64,000 nucleotides of DNA from Microcella sp. (GTDB lineage: Bacteria; Actinomycetota; Actinomycetes; Actinomycetales; Microbacteriaceae), in the NCBI RefSeq assembly GCF_025808395.1, contig NZ_CP075524.1, positions 434,001 through 498,000 on the forward strand, written 5' to 3'. A program made the position numbers and the translations under genes. This document shows, piece after piece, positions 8,519 to 16,872 of the stretch (position 1 is the stretch's first letter; every line of letters starts with the position of its first letter). The notes under the pieces were generated by a model. That model made no database searches and was not told where the DNA came from. It saw only the letters and a list, made by a program, of their open reading frames with translations.

Positions 8519-9165
8519 GCGTCGTCGGCCCCCGCCTCAGGCAGCGCGTGCGGGGGTACGCCACCGCGCCCCGCCAAGAACAGCACGATCGACGCGGCCG
8601 TCGCTGGCAGCTCGGGGCCCCGGCCCACTCGCCAGTCGCCGTCGACGGCGACCAGTGTGCGAGCCGTGACGACGCTGCGACGCGGGTGCGGGGCGCGCAC
8701 CGCGAGGTCGAGAGCGACGGCGCCGCTCACGAAGGGGTCGACATCGATCGACGCACCGATCGACGCCCGCAGGTCGAGAGCCAGCACGAGCACCGCACCG
8801 AGCTCGCGCACGCTCGAGCGCGCACGCGCGGCCGACCGCGCGAGCGCTTCAGCCTGCACCGCGTCGGCCAGCTCGGCGTCGGGCAGAGCTGCCGTCTCGG
8901 GGCTCGCCGACTCGACGGCGCCGATGCGCGCGGCCGCCCGCTGCCAGCGGGTCGACCGCAGCTGCACGAGCAGCTCTCGCACCGCCTCGGCCACCGAGAC
9001 CTCGGGGCGCAGGGTGGGGTGAGCGAGCACCTCGGGGCGAGCATCCAGCACCGCGGCGACGCTCAGCAGCATGCCGCTCGCCGCTCGCGACCAGTTGCGG
9101 CTCACGTGCGATTCGTCACCGCGGTCGCGGTTGCTCAGCGGCAGGAAGCGGGCCCAGTCGGTCAC
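8515..9165 (-). CDS. Uncharacterised actinobacterial protein
   Basis: A 216-residue, alanine- and arginine-rich soluble protein from the GTG at 9165, supported by a minus-strand -10 box TACAGT seven bases upstream. Visible features are VTDWARFLPL at the start, a helical middle with repeated Ala/Arg runs, and a conserved-looking C-terminal block TLVAVDGDWRVGRGPELPATAASIV ending in FLAGRGG. The C-terminal block recalls the sterol-carrier/mycothiol-dependent isomerase fold, but this is a weak impression. It converges on ribF and diverges from the MFS gene. Confidence 0.65.
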   Translation of the reverse strand: MTDWARFLPLSNRDRGDESHVSRNWSRAASGMLLSVAAVLDARPEVLAHPTLRPEVSVAEAVRELLVQLRSTRWQRAAARIGAVESASPETAALPDAELADAVQAEALARSAARARSSVRELGAVLVLALDLRASIGASIDVDPFVSGAVALDLAVRAPHPRRSVVTARTLVAVDGDWRVGRGPELPATAASIVLFLAGRGGVPPHALPEAGADDA

Positions 9166-9172
9166 GGCCTCC

Positions 9173-9178
9173 ACTGTA
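9173..9178 (-). promoter_or_regulatory. -10 box TACAGT, leaderless start of the 8515-9165 gene
   Basis: On the minus strand TACAGT is followed by GGAGGCC (seven bases) and the GTG at 9165. It fixes the start and shows the gene has its own promoter, back to back with the MFS promoter. Confidence 0.6.
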
Positions 9179-9206
9179 GGCGCACGATGCGGCGCGCGCC
9201 CGAGCC

Positions 9207-9212
9207 TAGGAT
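9207..9212 (+). promoter_or_regulatory. -10 box TAGGAT, leaderless start of the MFS gene
   Basis: TAGGAT, seven bases, then the GTG at 9220. This favours 9220 over the in-frame ATG at 9211, which would sit inside the box. Confidence 0.6.
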
Positions 9213-9219
9213 GGTGCGA

Positions 9220-10464
9220 GTGACCGACGCGCCCCTCAGCAAGCGCTCGGGGGTCATGCTCGGCATCACCGGCATTCTGCTCATCGCCGCCACCCTGCGG
9301 CTGCCCGTCGGGGCGCTCTCGCCCCTCGCCGTCGCCATCGACGCCGACATCGCCCTCTCGGCGACGGCCCTCGGCGTGCTCGGCATGCTGCCGCCGATCG
9401 GATTCGCGATCGCCGGGCTCACCGCGCCGAGCGTCGCGCACCGGCTCGGGCTCGAGCGCACCCTGTTGCTCGCGATCGTCGTCATGATCGCCGGAACCCT
9501 CGTGCGGGCCGCAGCGCCCGACTTCATCGCGCTCACCCTCGGCAGCCTGCTGCTGCTGCTCGGCGCCGGGTTCGGCAACGTGCTGCTGCCCTCAGCCGTC
9601 AAGCGCTACACGCCAGGCTCGATCGGCCCCATGACGGCGGCCTACGCCACGCTCATGTCGATCGGCTCAGCACTGCCCCCGCTGCTCGCCGTGCCGCTCG
9701 CCGACACCGCGGGGTGGCGCGTGTCGCTCGCCAGCTGGGCGATCATCGTCGGCGTGGCGCTCGTGCCGTGGATTCTGCTCGTCGTGTGCGCCGCGCGCAC
9801 GAGAGTCGCAGCCCGCGCCGCCGCCGCGAACGGTGACGCGCTCGACGACATCGCCGAGCCCGACACTCACCGCTTCGCGCAGCTCGCGCGGTCGCGCACG
9901 GTGTGGGGCATCACGATTCCCTTCACGATCTCGAGCATCTCGGCCTATGTCACCTTCGCGCTGCTGCCCGTGATGCTGCAAGACCTCGCAGGGGTGACGG
10001 CCGCTGAAGCGGGCAGCCTGCTCGCGCTCTTCGCGATTCTCGGCATGCCGCTCGCCCTCGTCGCGCCCGTGCTCGCCGCGCGGTTGCGCACGCCGACCCC
10101 CATACTGTTCACCTCGATGCTGCTCTTCGCGATCGGCTACGGCGGTCTGCTCGCCGCCCCGGCCGCGGCGCCCGCGCTGTGGGTTGCCGCGATCGGGCTC
10201 GGGCAGATCACGTTTCCGATGTGCCTCGCGCTGTTCTCACTGCGCACGGCCTCTGCCGAGAACGCCGCCAACGTCAGCGGATTCGTGCAGACCGTCGGCT
10301 ATGCGGTCGCCGCCGTCAGCCCGCTCGCGATCGGAGCCCTGCACGAGCTCACCGGGTCATGGGCGCCGAGCCTCATCGTGCTGCTCGCCATCGTGGCGCT
10401 CACCGTGCTCGCCATGCCGCTGCTCGCGAGGGGCAGCCTCGTCGAAGACGACCTCAGCCGATGA
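9220..10464 (+). CDS. MFS transporter, CynX/NimT-like
   Basis: A 414-residue integral membrane protein with about twelve hydrophobic helices and a central cytoplasmic loop near residues 195-225 (RTRVAARAAAANGDALDD). Sequence such as LRLPVGALSPLAVAIDADIALSATALG and GFGNVLLPSAVKRYTP resembles the cyanate/2-nitroimidazole (CynX/NimT) branch of the major facilitator superfamily, whose members export small organic compounds. The substrate cannot be deduced. The gene stands alone, and its 3' end overlaps the convergent ROK gene by 11 bp. Confidence 0.85.
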   Translation: MTDAPLSKRSGVMLGITGILLIAATLRLPVGALSPLAVAIDADIALSATALGVLGMLPPIGFAIAGLTAPSVAHRLGLERTLLLAIVVMIAGTLVRAAAPDFIALTLGSLLLLLGAGFGNVLLPSAVKRYTPGSIGPMTAAYATLMSIGSALPPLLAVPLADTAGWRVSLASWAIIVGVALVPWILLVVCAARTRVAARAAAANGDALDDIAEPDTHRFAQLARSRTVWGITIPFTISSISAYVTFALLPVMLQDLAGVTAAEAGSLLALFAILGMPLALVAPVLAARLRTPTPILFTSMLLFAIGYGGLLAAPAAAPALWVAAIGLGQITFPMCLALFSLRTASAENAANVSGFVQTVGYAVAAVSPLAIGALHELTGSWAPSLIVLLAIVALTVLAMPLLARGSLVEDDLSR

Positions 10465-11383
10465 GGTCGGCGCGGTGCACGAGCGCCGCGGCACCGACGA
10501 GAGGCCCATCGCCGCTCAACCCCGAGGCCACGACGCGCGTCTTGGTGACGAAGCCGAAGTCGCTGTGCTCGGTCACCGCACGCTGCACGATGGCGATGTA
10601 GTCGTCGCTCACGTGGCTGAAGCCGCCGCCGATCGCGACGACGTCGAGGTCGACGAGCGCACTCGCGCTCGCGATCGCGCGGCCCACCGCGGTGGCCGAG
10701 CGCTCGATCGCCGCGAGCGCGGTCGCATCGCCCTCGCGGGCGGCGGCCGCGAGCTGCTCGCCCGTCTCGCCCGAGAAGCCGTGCTCGCGCGCCCACGCGA
10801 CGGTGCGCGGGCCCGAGGCGATCGCCTCGAGGCAGCCGCGCGCTCCGCACGCGCAGACATCGTCGTGGTCCGCGACGGCGACATGACCGATGTGCCCGGC
10901 GTTGCCGGTCGGCCCGGCGACGACGCGGCCGCCGAGAATCAGCCCGCCGCCGACACCGGTCGACACGATCATGCCCATGACGTTCGACTCGCCCTGGGCG
11001 GCGCCGAGCCACACCTCGGCGAGGGCGATGCAGATGCCGTCCATGCGCAGCGTCACGGCGACCCCGGGCACCTGCTCGGCCACCAGGTCTGCGAGCGGGT
11101 AGTTCCTCCAGGCGGCCAGGTTCAAGGGCGAGACGTTGCCCGTCGTGCCCGCGATCGGGCCCGCGCTGCCGATGCCTGCGCCGAGCAGGGTCGCGTCGGC
11201 GGGCAGGGCTGCGAGGGCATCCCGCACCGCATCGGTCACCGCCGTCGCGAGCTGCTCAGACGTCGACGAGCCTCCCGTCGGCCGGCGGTGGCGCGACCCG
11301 GCGAGCACGGCGCCGTGCGCGTCGACGAGGCCGGCCTCGACCTTGGTGCCGCCGAGGTCGACGGCGAGGGCGTAGTCGGTCAC
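10454..11383 (-). CDS. ROK-family sugar kinase (glucokinase-like)
   Basis: A 309-residue cytoplasmic kinase. It has the ATP-binding DLGGTKVEAGLVD at residues 9-21, the GAGIGSAGPI motif, the ROK signature region STGVGGGLILGG with GNAGHIGHV, and the zinc motif CACGARGCLE. There is no N-terminal winged helix, so it is an enzyme rather than a ROK repressor. It probably phosphorylates glucose or a related hexose. The GTG at 11383 has GAAAGGACC as ribosome binding site. It is divergent from the SorC-type regulator, with a palindromic operator between the two starts, so regulation by that protein is possible. Confidence 0.88.
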   Translation of the reverse strand: MTDYALAVDLGGTKVEAGLVDAHGAVLAGSRHRRPTGGSSTSEQLATAVTDAVRDALAALPADATLLGAGIGSAGPIAGTTGNVSPLNLAAWRNYPLADLVAEQVPGVAVTLRMDGICIALAEVWLGAAQGESNVMGMIVSTGVGGGLILGGRVVAGPTGNAGHIGHVAVADHDDVCACGARGCLEAIASGPRTVAWAREHGFSGETGEQLAAAAREGDATALAAIERSATAVGRAIASASALVDLDVVAIGGGFSHVSDDYIAIVQRAVTEHSDFGFVTKTRVVASGLSGDGPLVGAAALVHRADLIG

Positions 11384-11475
11384 GCAGGGTCCTTTCGAGA
11401 GGTCGGGCTGTCGTCACCAGCGTACTGAGGGTGGCGGGTGCCGCGATCGACCGGGATGCTCATCTGAGCACTCAG

Positions 11476-11489
11476 GCAACATATGTTGC
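11476..11489. promoter_or_regulatory. 14-bp palindromic operator GCAACATATGTTGC
   Basis: A perfect 14-bp palindrome lying 57 bp before the SorC/DeoR-type gene, in the spacer between divergent transcripts. Its position and AT-rich centre fit the binding site of the adjacent regulator, acting on the catabolic operon and possibly on the ROK gene. This is inferred from symmetry and location only. Confidence 0.6.
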
Positions 11490-11545
11490 TCATGCCGCAC
11501 CGCCCGCCTAGCCTGAAAGCACCGCCGAGCACGACTGGAGTCTTC

Positions 11546-12562
11546 ATGCCGCCCGCCGACAGCACCGCAGCCTCAGAGCTGCTCGCCGTGCGCGCCGCCG
11601 AGCTGTACTACGAAGAGAACAAGACGCAAGACGAGATTGGCGCCATTCTGCGCGTCACGCGGTGGAAGGTCGGCCGACTGCTCGCGCAAGCGCGCGAGCG
11701 CGGCATCATCCGCATCGAGATCGTGCACCCGCGTGCCCGCCGACTCGCGCTCGAGCGCGAACTCACCGCTCGCTTCGCGCTCAACGACGCCGTCGTCGTG
11801 CCGGCGCCGGTCGACGAGGTCGAGCTGCAGGCGCGCGTCGCCGAGGCCGCCGCCGACTACCTGGTGAGCCACCGGCCGATTCCGCGACTGCTCGGCGTCA
11901 GCTGGGGCCGCACGCTGCACCAGGTGGCCGAAGCGCTGCCGGTGGGCTGGTCGACGGGCGTCAACGTCGTGCAGATCAACGGGGGAGTCAGCCTCAGCAA
12001 GCGCCCCGGCACGGCCGCGAGCACCGCCGTCATGATCGCCCAGAAGGCCGGGGGGCAAGCCACCCTGCTGCCGACCCCCGCCATTCTCGAGCGGCTCGAG
12101 ACGAAGAAGGCGATCGAAGGCGACCGCACCGTCAGCGGCGTCGTGCAGATGGCGCGCGGAGCCAACGCCTACCTCTACAGCGCGGGCGTCGCCGACACGA
12201 GCTCGGTGCACGTCGACAGCGGCTACCTGACAGCCGCCGACATCGCGCGGCTCGTCGAGCGCGGCGCCGTCGGCGACGTCATCGGTCGGTACATCACGGC
12301 TGACGGCACGATCGCCGACCCCGAATTGGATGCTCGCACCCTGGGCCTCAGCCTCGAAGAACTGCGTGCCTCACGCACGAGCATCCTCGTGATCGGCGGT
12401 GAGGCCAAGCACCCCGTCGCTCGCGCCATCGTCGCGCACGGTCTCTGCTCGGTGCTCGTCACCGACGAGCACACCGCCCGCGCCCTGCTCGGGCACGACG
12501 ACGCGCACTCTGACGACCCCACCACTGACTCCAGCACCGCCTCTCGAGAGGACGCCTCATGA
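11546..12562 (+). CDS. SorC/DeoR-type sugar-binding transcriptional regulator
   Basis: A 338-residue regulator. The N-terminal helix-turn-helix (about residues 10-50, AAELYYEENKTQDEIGAILR then WKVGRLLAQARERG) is followed by a SorC-type sugar-binding domain (Pfam Sugar-bind) with LLGVSWGRTLHQVAEALP and VSGVVQMARGANAYLYSAG. The ATG at 11546 is chosen over one at 11483 because it has TGGAG upstream and the helix-turn-helix follows directly. The gene overlaps deoC by four bases, so it probably senses a phosphorylated pentose such as deoxyribose-5-phosphate and represses its own operon. Confidence 0.9.
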   Translation: MPPADSTAASELLAVRAAELYYEENKTQDEIGAILRVTRWKVGRLLAQARERGIIRIEIVHPRARRLALERELTARFALNDAVVVPAPVDEVELQARVAEAAADYLVSHRPIPRLLGVSWGRTLHQVAEALPVGWSTGVNVVQINGGVSLSKRPGTAASTAVMIAQKAGGQATLLPTPAILERLETKKAIEGDRTVSGVVQMARGANAYLYSAGVADTSSVHVDSGYLTAADIARLVERGAVGDVIGRYITADGTIADPELDARTLGLSLEELRASRTSILVIGGEAKHPVARAIVAHGLCSVLVTDEHTARALLGHDDAHSDDPTTDSSTASREDAS

Positions 12563-13572
12563 CCATCGCCCATCCCGTCGGCCTCGCGCCGACGGATCGC
12601 GCCGAGCGGCTGCTCGGCGGCGACCTCACCGAGACCGCGCTGCGGCTGCACCTCGAAGGCCTCAGCGGAGTCGACGCCGTCGGTCTCGAGCAGCGGGCCG
12701 CGGGCCTCAGCACCCGGTCGATCAAGACCACGTCGAAGGCGTGGGCCCTCGACACCATCATTCGCACGTGCGACCTCACGACCCTCGAAGGGGCAGACAC
12801 GCCCGGCAAGGTGCGGTCGCTCGTGGCGAAGGCGATCACGCCAGACGCCACCGACCTCACGACGCCGAGCGTCGCCGCAGTGTGCGTCTACGGCGACATG
12901 GTGCCCTACGCGGTCGAGGCGCTTGGCTCGCGCCACGGCGACCCCGACCAGGGCCTCGTGAGCGTCGCCGCCGTCGCCACGGCCTTCCCCTCCGGTCGCG
13001 CGAGTCTCGCGATCAAGCTCGCCGACACGCGCGAGGCCGTCGCGGCCGGTGCCGACGAGATCGACATGGTCATCGACCGCGGCGCCTTTCTCAGCGGGCA
13101 GTACGGGGTCGTGTTCGACCAGATCGTCGCCGTGAAAGAGGCCTGCGCGCGGCCCGACGGCTCGAGCGCACACCTCAAGGTCATTCTCGAGACCGGCGAG
13201 CTGCAGACCTACGACAACGTGAAGCGGGCATCCTGGTTGGCGATTCTCGCCGGAGCCGACTTCATCAAGACCTCGACGGGCAAGGTGAGCCCCGCGGCCA
13301 CGCTGCCCGTCACGCTGCTCATGCTCGAAGTCATTCGCGACTGGCACCGCCTCACGGGCGAGAAGGTCGGCATGAAGCCCGCCGGCGGCATCCGGTCGTC
13401 GAAAGACGCCGTGCGCTACCTCGTCACGGTCGCCGAGACGGTCGGCGAAGAGTGGCTCACACCGCACCTGTGGCGGTTCGGGGCCTCGAGCCTCGTCAAC
13501 GATGTGCTGCTGCAGCGGCAGAAGATGCGAACCGGTCACTACAGTGGCCCCGACTACGTGACGGTGGACTGA
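12559..13572 (+). CDS. deoC: Deoxyribose-phosphate aldolase
   Basis: A 337-residue class I aldolase that splits 2-deoxyribose-5-phosphate into glyceraldehyde-3-phosphate and acetaldehyde. The Schiff-base lysine lies in DFIKTSTGK (Lys237); the proton-relay lysine is in KVGMKPAGGIRS. The protein is longer than the ~260-residue E. coli enzyme and matches the long form. It overlaps the regulator gene by ATGA and is followed 2 bp later by an aldehyde dehydrogenase that could remove the acetaldehyde. Confidence 0.94.
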   Translation: MTIAHPVGLAPTDRAERLLGGDLTETALRLHLEGLSGVDAVGLEQRAAGLSTRSIKTTSKAWALDTIIRTCDLTTLEGADTPGKVRSLVAKAITPDATDLTTPSVAAVCVYGDMVPYAVEALGSRHGDPDQGLVSVAAVATAFPSGRASLAIKLADTREAVAAGADEIDMVIDRGAFLSGQYGVVFDQIVAVKEACARPDGSSAHLKVILETGELQTYDNVKRASWLAILAGADFIKTSTGKVSPAATLPVTLLMLEVIRDWHRLTGEKVGMKPAGGIRSSKDAVRYLVTVAETVGEEWLTPHLWRFGASSLVNDVLLQRQKMRTGHYSGPDYVTVD

Positions 13573-13574
13573 TC

Positions 13575-15071
13575 ATGGCCTTTCTCGAGTATGCGGCGGC
13601 CCCCGAGTCGCCCTCGATTCTGAACCTCAAGGCGCAGTACGGCCTCTTCATCGACGGCGAGTTCGTTGACGGCCACGGCGACGTGTTCGACACGATCTCA
13701 CCGGCCACCGAAGAGGTCATCGCGAGCATCGCGCAGGCCACGGCGGGCGACGTGAACACCGCCGTTGCCGCCGCGCGCCGTGCCTACGAGAAGACGTGGT
13801 CGCGCATGTCGGGCAGTGATCGGGGCAAGTACTTGTTCCGCATCGCGCGGCTCATCCAAGAGCGATCGCGAGAGCTCGCCGTCGCTGAGAGCCTCGACAA
13901 CGGCAAGCCGATTCGCGAGACGCGAGACGTCGACGTGCCGCTCGTGGCCGCCTGGTTCTTCTACTACGCGGGCTGGGCAGACAAGCTCGACTACGCGGGC
14001 CTCGGCCCGAACCCCCGCGCACTCGGTGTGGCCGCGCAGGTGATTCCGTGGAACTTTCCGCTGCTCATGCTCGCCTGGAAGATCGCTCCGGCGCTCGCGG
14101 CCGGCAACACCGTCGTCATCAAGCCCGCCGAGACCACGTCGCTCACGGCGATGCTGTTCGGCGAGATTCTGCAGCAGGCCGACCTTCCGCCCGGCGTCGT
14201 CAACATCGTGACGGGCCCCGGCCCGACCGGTCAGGCGCTCGTGACGCACGACGACGTCAACAAGGTGGCGTTCACCGGCTCGACGGGCGTGGGGCGCATG
14301 ATCGCGCGCCAGGTCGCGGGAACGAACAAGAAGCTCACCCTCGAGCTCGGTGGCAAGGCCGCGAACATCGTCTTCGACGACGCTCCGATGGATCAGGCGA
14401 TCGAGGGCATCGTCAACGGCATCTTCTTCAACCAGGGGCATGTCTGCTGCGCCGGCTCGAGGCTGCTCGTGCAGGAGAACGTGCACGATGAGGTCATCGA
14501 CCGGCTCAAAGCGCGGCTCTCGACGCTGCGCATGGGCGACCCGCTCGACAAGAACACCGACATCGGTGCGATCAACTCGGCGGCGCAGCTCGAACGCATC
14601 CGCACGCTGAGCGACACGGGCGAGAACGAGGGCGCCGAGCGCTGGACGGCCGACTGCCGTATTCCCGACAAGGGCTTCTGGTTCGCGCCGACGATCTTCA
14701 CCAAGGTGAGCGCGGCGCACACGATCGCCCGTGAAGAGATCTTCGGGCCCGTGCTGTCGGTGCTGACCTTCCGCACGCCGGCCGAGGCGATCACGAAGGC
14801 GAACAACACGCCATACGGCCTCTCGGCGGGAATCTGGACGGAGAAGGGCAGCCGCATGCTGGCCCTCGTCGACCAGCTCAAGGCCGGCGTCGTGTGGGCG
14901 AACACGTTCAACCGGTTCGACCCCGCGTCGCCCTTCGGCGGCTACAAAGAGTCGGGCTACGGCCGCGAGGGCGGCCGGCACGGCCTGGCCGCCTACCTCG
15001 AGTCGAGCGGGTGGGAGGCGCCCGACGCGGTCAGAGCGCCCCAGAAGAAGCGAAAGGCGGTCGCGAAGTGA
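13575..15071 (+). CDS. Aldehyde dehydrogenase, catalytically complete
   Basis: A 498-residue NAD(P)-dependent dehydrogenase. It has the cofactor-binding IPWNFPLLMLAWKIAPALAAGN, FTGSTGVG, the catalytic glutamate in LELGGKAANIVFDDA and the catalytic cysteine pair GHVCCAGSR (Cys291/Cys292), then EEIFGPVLSVL. In this operon its likely job is oxidation of acetaldehyde, or another aldehyde, from the deoC reaction. The ATG at 13575 lies 2 bp after the deoC stop. It overlaps the next gene by four bases. A much longer open frame starting at 12399 is an artefact of the high GC content. Confidence 0.93.
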   Translation: MAFLEYAAAPESPSILNLKAQYGLFIDGEFVDGHGDVFDTISPATEEVIASIAQATAGDVNTAVAAARRAYEKTWSRMSGSDRGKYLFRIARLIQERSRELAVAESLDNGKPIRETRDVDVPLVAAWFFYYAGWADKLDYAGLGPNPRALGVAAQVIPWNFPLLMLAWKIAPALAAGNTVVIKPAETTSLTAMLFGEILQQADLPPGVVNIVTGPGPTGQALVTHDDVNKVAFTGSTGVGRMIARQVAGTNKKLTLELGGKAANIVFDDAPMDQAIEGIVNGIFFNQGHVCCAGSRLLVQENVHDEVIDRLKARLSTLRMGDPLDKNTDIGAINSAAQLERIRTLSDTGENEGAERWTADCRIPDKGFWFAPTIFTKVSAAHTIAREEIFGPVLSVLTFRTPAEAITKANNTPYGLSAGIWTEKGSRMLALVDQLKAGVVWANTFNRFDPASPFGGYKESGYGREGGRHGLAAYLESSGWEAPDAVRAPQKKRKAVAK

Positions 15072-15949
15072 GCCGACTCACCGTGCCCAAGACCTACAAG
15101 CTGTACATCGGCGGCAAGTTTCCGCGCAGTGAGAGCGGCCGCACCTACGAGGTGCTGTCGGCGTCGGGCGACTTCCTCGCCAACGCCGCTCAAGCGTCGC
15201 GCAAGGATGCTCGCGATGCCGTGGTCGCGGCTCGCGGCGCCGTCTCAGGGTGGGCGGGCGCCACGGCCTACAATCGCGGCCAGGTGATCTACCGCATCGC
15301 CGAGCTGCTCGAGGGGCGTCGCGCGCAGTTCGTCGACGAGATCGTGCAGTCTGAGGGCGTGTCGGCCGCCGTCGCGGCCGCTCAGGTCGATGCGGCGATC
15401 GACGTGTGGGTCTGGTACGCCGGGTGGGCCGACAAGTTCGCGCAGGTCGCCGGCAACGCGAACCCGGTGTCTGGGCCGTACTTCAACCTCTCGGTGCCCG
15501 AACCCACGGGAGTGGCGGTGAGCGTCGCCCCCCAGGCTCCGACGGGTGCGTCGCTGCTGGGCCTCGTCTCGGTGGTCGCACCGATCATCCTCACGGGCAA
15601 CACTGTGGTCGTGATTGCGCACGAGCAGGCGCCGCTGTCGGCGATCTCGTTGAGCGAGGTGCTCGCGACCTCGGATGTTCCTGGGGGAGTCGTCAACATT
15701 CTCACAGGCTCGCCCGCCGAGATCATGCCGTGGCTCGCCGCGCACGCCGACGTGAACGCGCTCGACCTGGCGGGAGCCAGCGAGCTCACCGGGTCGAAGG
15801 GCGAGACCTGGGTCGACCTGCAGCTCGCGGCAGCCGAGACGCTCAAGCGGGTGCTGACGCCCGTGCAGGGCGTGCCGGTGCCGTCGCTCGACCGCATCTC
15901 GGCGTTCGTCGAGACGAAGACGGTCTGGCACACCAAGTCGATGGCGTGA
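15068..15949 (+). CDS. Aldehyde-dehydrogenase-like protein lacking the catalytic half
   Basis: A 293-residue protein that aligns with the N-terminal cofactor-binding part of its upstream neighbour: YKLYIGGKFPRSESGRTYEV, VWYAGWADKFAQ, VPEPTGVAVSVAPQAPTG and GNTVVVIA. The region that should carry the catalytic cysteine, the EEIFGPVL block and the oligomerisation arm is absent. The expected ELGG segment is replaced by ELTGSKGETW. The frame is intact and the GTGA overlap with the complete enzyme is tight, so it looks like a maintained non-catalytic partner rather than a decaying gene. A structural or regulatory role in a mixed oligomer is inferred. Confidence 0.82.
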   Translation: MSRLTVPKTYKLYIGGKFPRSESGRTYEVLSASGDFLANAAQASRKDARDAVVAARGAVSGWAGATAYNRGQVIYRIAELLEGRRAQFVDEIVQSEGVSAAVAAAQVDAAIDVWVWYAGWADKFAQVAGNANPVSGPYFNLSVPEPTGVAVSVAPQAPTGASLLGLVSVVAPIILTGNTVVVIAHEQAPLSAISLSEVLATSDVPGGVVNILTGSPAEIMPWLAAHADVNALDLAGASELTGSKGETWVDLQLAAAETLKRVLTPVQGVPVPSLDRISAFVETKTVWHTKSMA

Positions 15950-15995
15950 GGCTCTGGACCCGCAGCACGTTCAGCGACGATTGAGCAGATCTCGA

Positions 15996-16001
15996 TAGCG
16001 T
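15996..16001 (+). promoter_or_regulatory. -10 box TAGCGT before the small exporter-like gene
   Basis: TAGCGT lies 33 bases before the ATG at 16035, giving a short leader that contains the GAGGGGG ribosome binding site. Confidence 0.45.
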
Positions 16002-16034
16002 GGTGTGACCGACGCTACTGAGGGGGAATGCTCG

Positions 16035-16508
16035 ATGCTCGACGGCCTGCGCGACTGGACTGATGCGACCGACCCGGTGTGGCAATGGGTGGTGGTGATG
16101 ATCGCGGGGGCGATTCCGTTCGTCGAGTCGTACTTCGCCGGCCCGCTCGGAGTGCTGGCAGGCATGCTTCCCGCCCTCGCCATCGCGGCCGCCATTGTCG
16201 GCAACATCATCTCGATGGTGCTCGTCGTGCTGCTGAGTGGGCGCGTGCGCTCGGCGACGGGTGCTGATGAGCGCGAGCTCTCGCCGCGGCGCGAGCGCTT
16301 CAAGCAGCGGTTCGACCGCTGGGGGGTTCCGGGGGTGAGCCTGCTCGGCCAGACGCTGCTGCCGAGCCAGATCACGTCTGGCCTCATGGTCGGGTTCGGC
16401 GCCTCCCGCCGACAGGTCATCATCTGGCAGATTGTGTCGATCGCCCTGTGGGGCATCGGGTTCGGGCTGCTCGCCGTCGGTGGAGTCGCCCTGCTCGAGA
16501 TGCGCTGA
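16035..16508 (+). CDS. Small multidrug-export-family membrane protein
   Basis: A 157-residue membrane protein with about four hydrophobic helices and a basic loop (ERFKQRFDRWG). PVWQWVVVMIAGAIPFVESYFAGPLGVLAGM near the N-terminus resembles the putative small multidrug export family (Pfam Sm_multidrug_ex), whose function is poorly tested. The ATG at 16035 is chosen because GAGGGGG precedes it at good spacing; a GTG at 16005 lacks a site. The gene stands alone after the aldehyde dehydrogenase operon. Confidence 0.75.
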   Translation: MLDGLRDWTDATDPVWQWVVVMIAGAIPFVESYFAGPLGVLAGMLPALAIAAAIVGNIISMVLVVLLSGRVRSATGADERELSPRRERFKQRFDRWGVPGVSLLGQTLLPSQITSGLMVGFGASRRQVIIWQIVSIALWGIGFGLLAVGGVALLEMR

Positions 16509-16533
16509 GTCGCCCTGCCGGCAACCACCTCTG

Positions 16534-16643
16534 CGCACCGCGCACCTGCCCCGCACCGCACCTCGCCCCTGCCGCACCCCGCACCTGCCGCACCTCGCAC
16601 CTCGCACCTTCGACCCTCGCCCCTCGCCCGTTCGCCCCTCGCC
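16534..16643. repeat. Degenerate GCACC/CTCGC low-complexity repeat
   Basis: Irregular short units such as CCGCACCGCACCTCGCCCC recur through this part of the 364-bp intergenic region. No gene is recognised. Together with IR-C it fills 16509-16872. Confidence 0.55.
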
Positions 16644-16678
16644 AGGGACGCTGCACTCATATCCCCGCCTGTCTTTCC

Positions 16679-16743
16679 CAGACTTCAACAACTACGGAAC
16701 GATATGAATCGTGTTCATCTACCTCCGTAGTTGTTGAAGTCTG
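16679..16743. repeat. Perfect 20-bp inverted repeat (IR-C) with nested stem
   Basis: Arms 16679-16698 and 16724-16743 are exact reverse complements with a 25-nt loop. The loop itself contains ATGAA-N5-TTCAT. The arm core TCAACAACTACGGA matches the dispersed repeat core TCAACAACTCAGGA at 12 of 14 positions. It lies between convergent genes, so termination is possible, but no T-run is present. Confidence 0.8.
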
Positions 16744-16872
16744 TCTCGGGGTTGGCCTTCCTCCCGCGGGCGCGCCGAAGACCGCTGCCGCTGTCGCGGC
16801 CACGTGCGCAGCCGAAGCCGTCATCGCAGCCGGCGTGGATGCCCGCTGCGTGAATGCCCGCTGCGTGAATGC

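Noticed and set aside
12399..13574. Long N-terminal extension in frame with the aldehyde dehydrogenase
   Set aside because: It overlaps deoC in another frame and is Arg/His-rich noise; the ATG at 13575 gives the family N-terminus.
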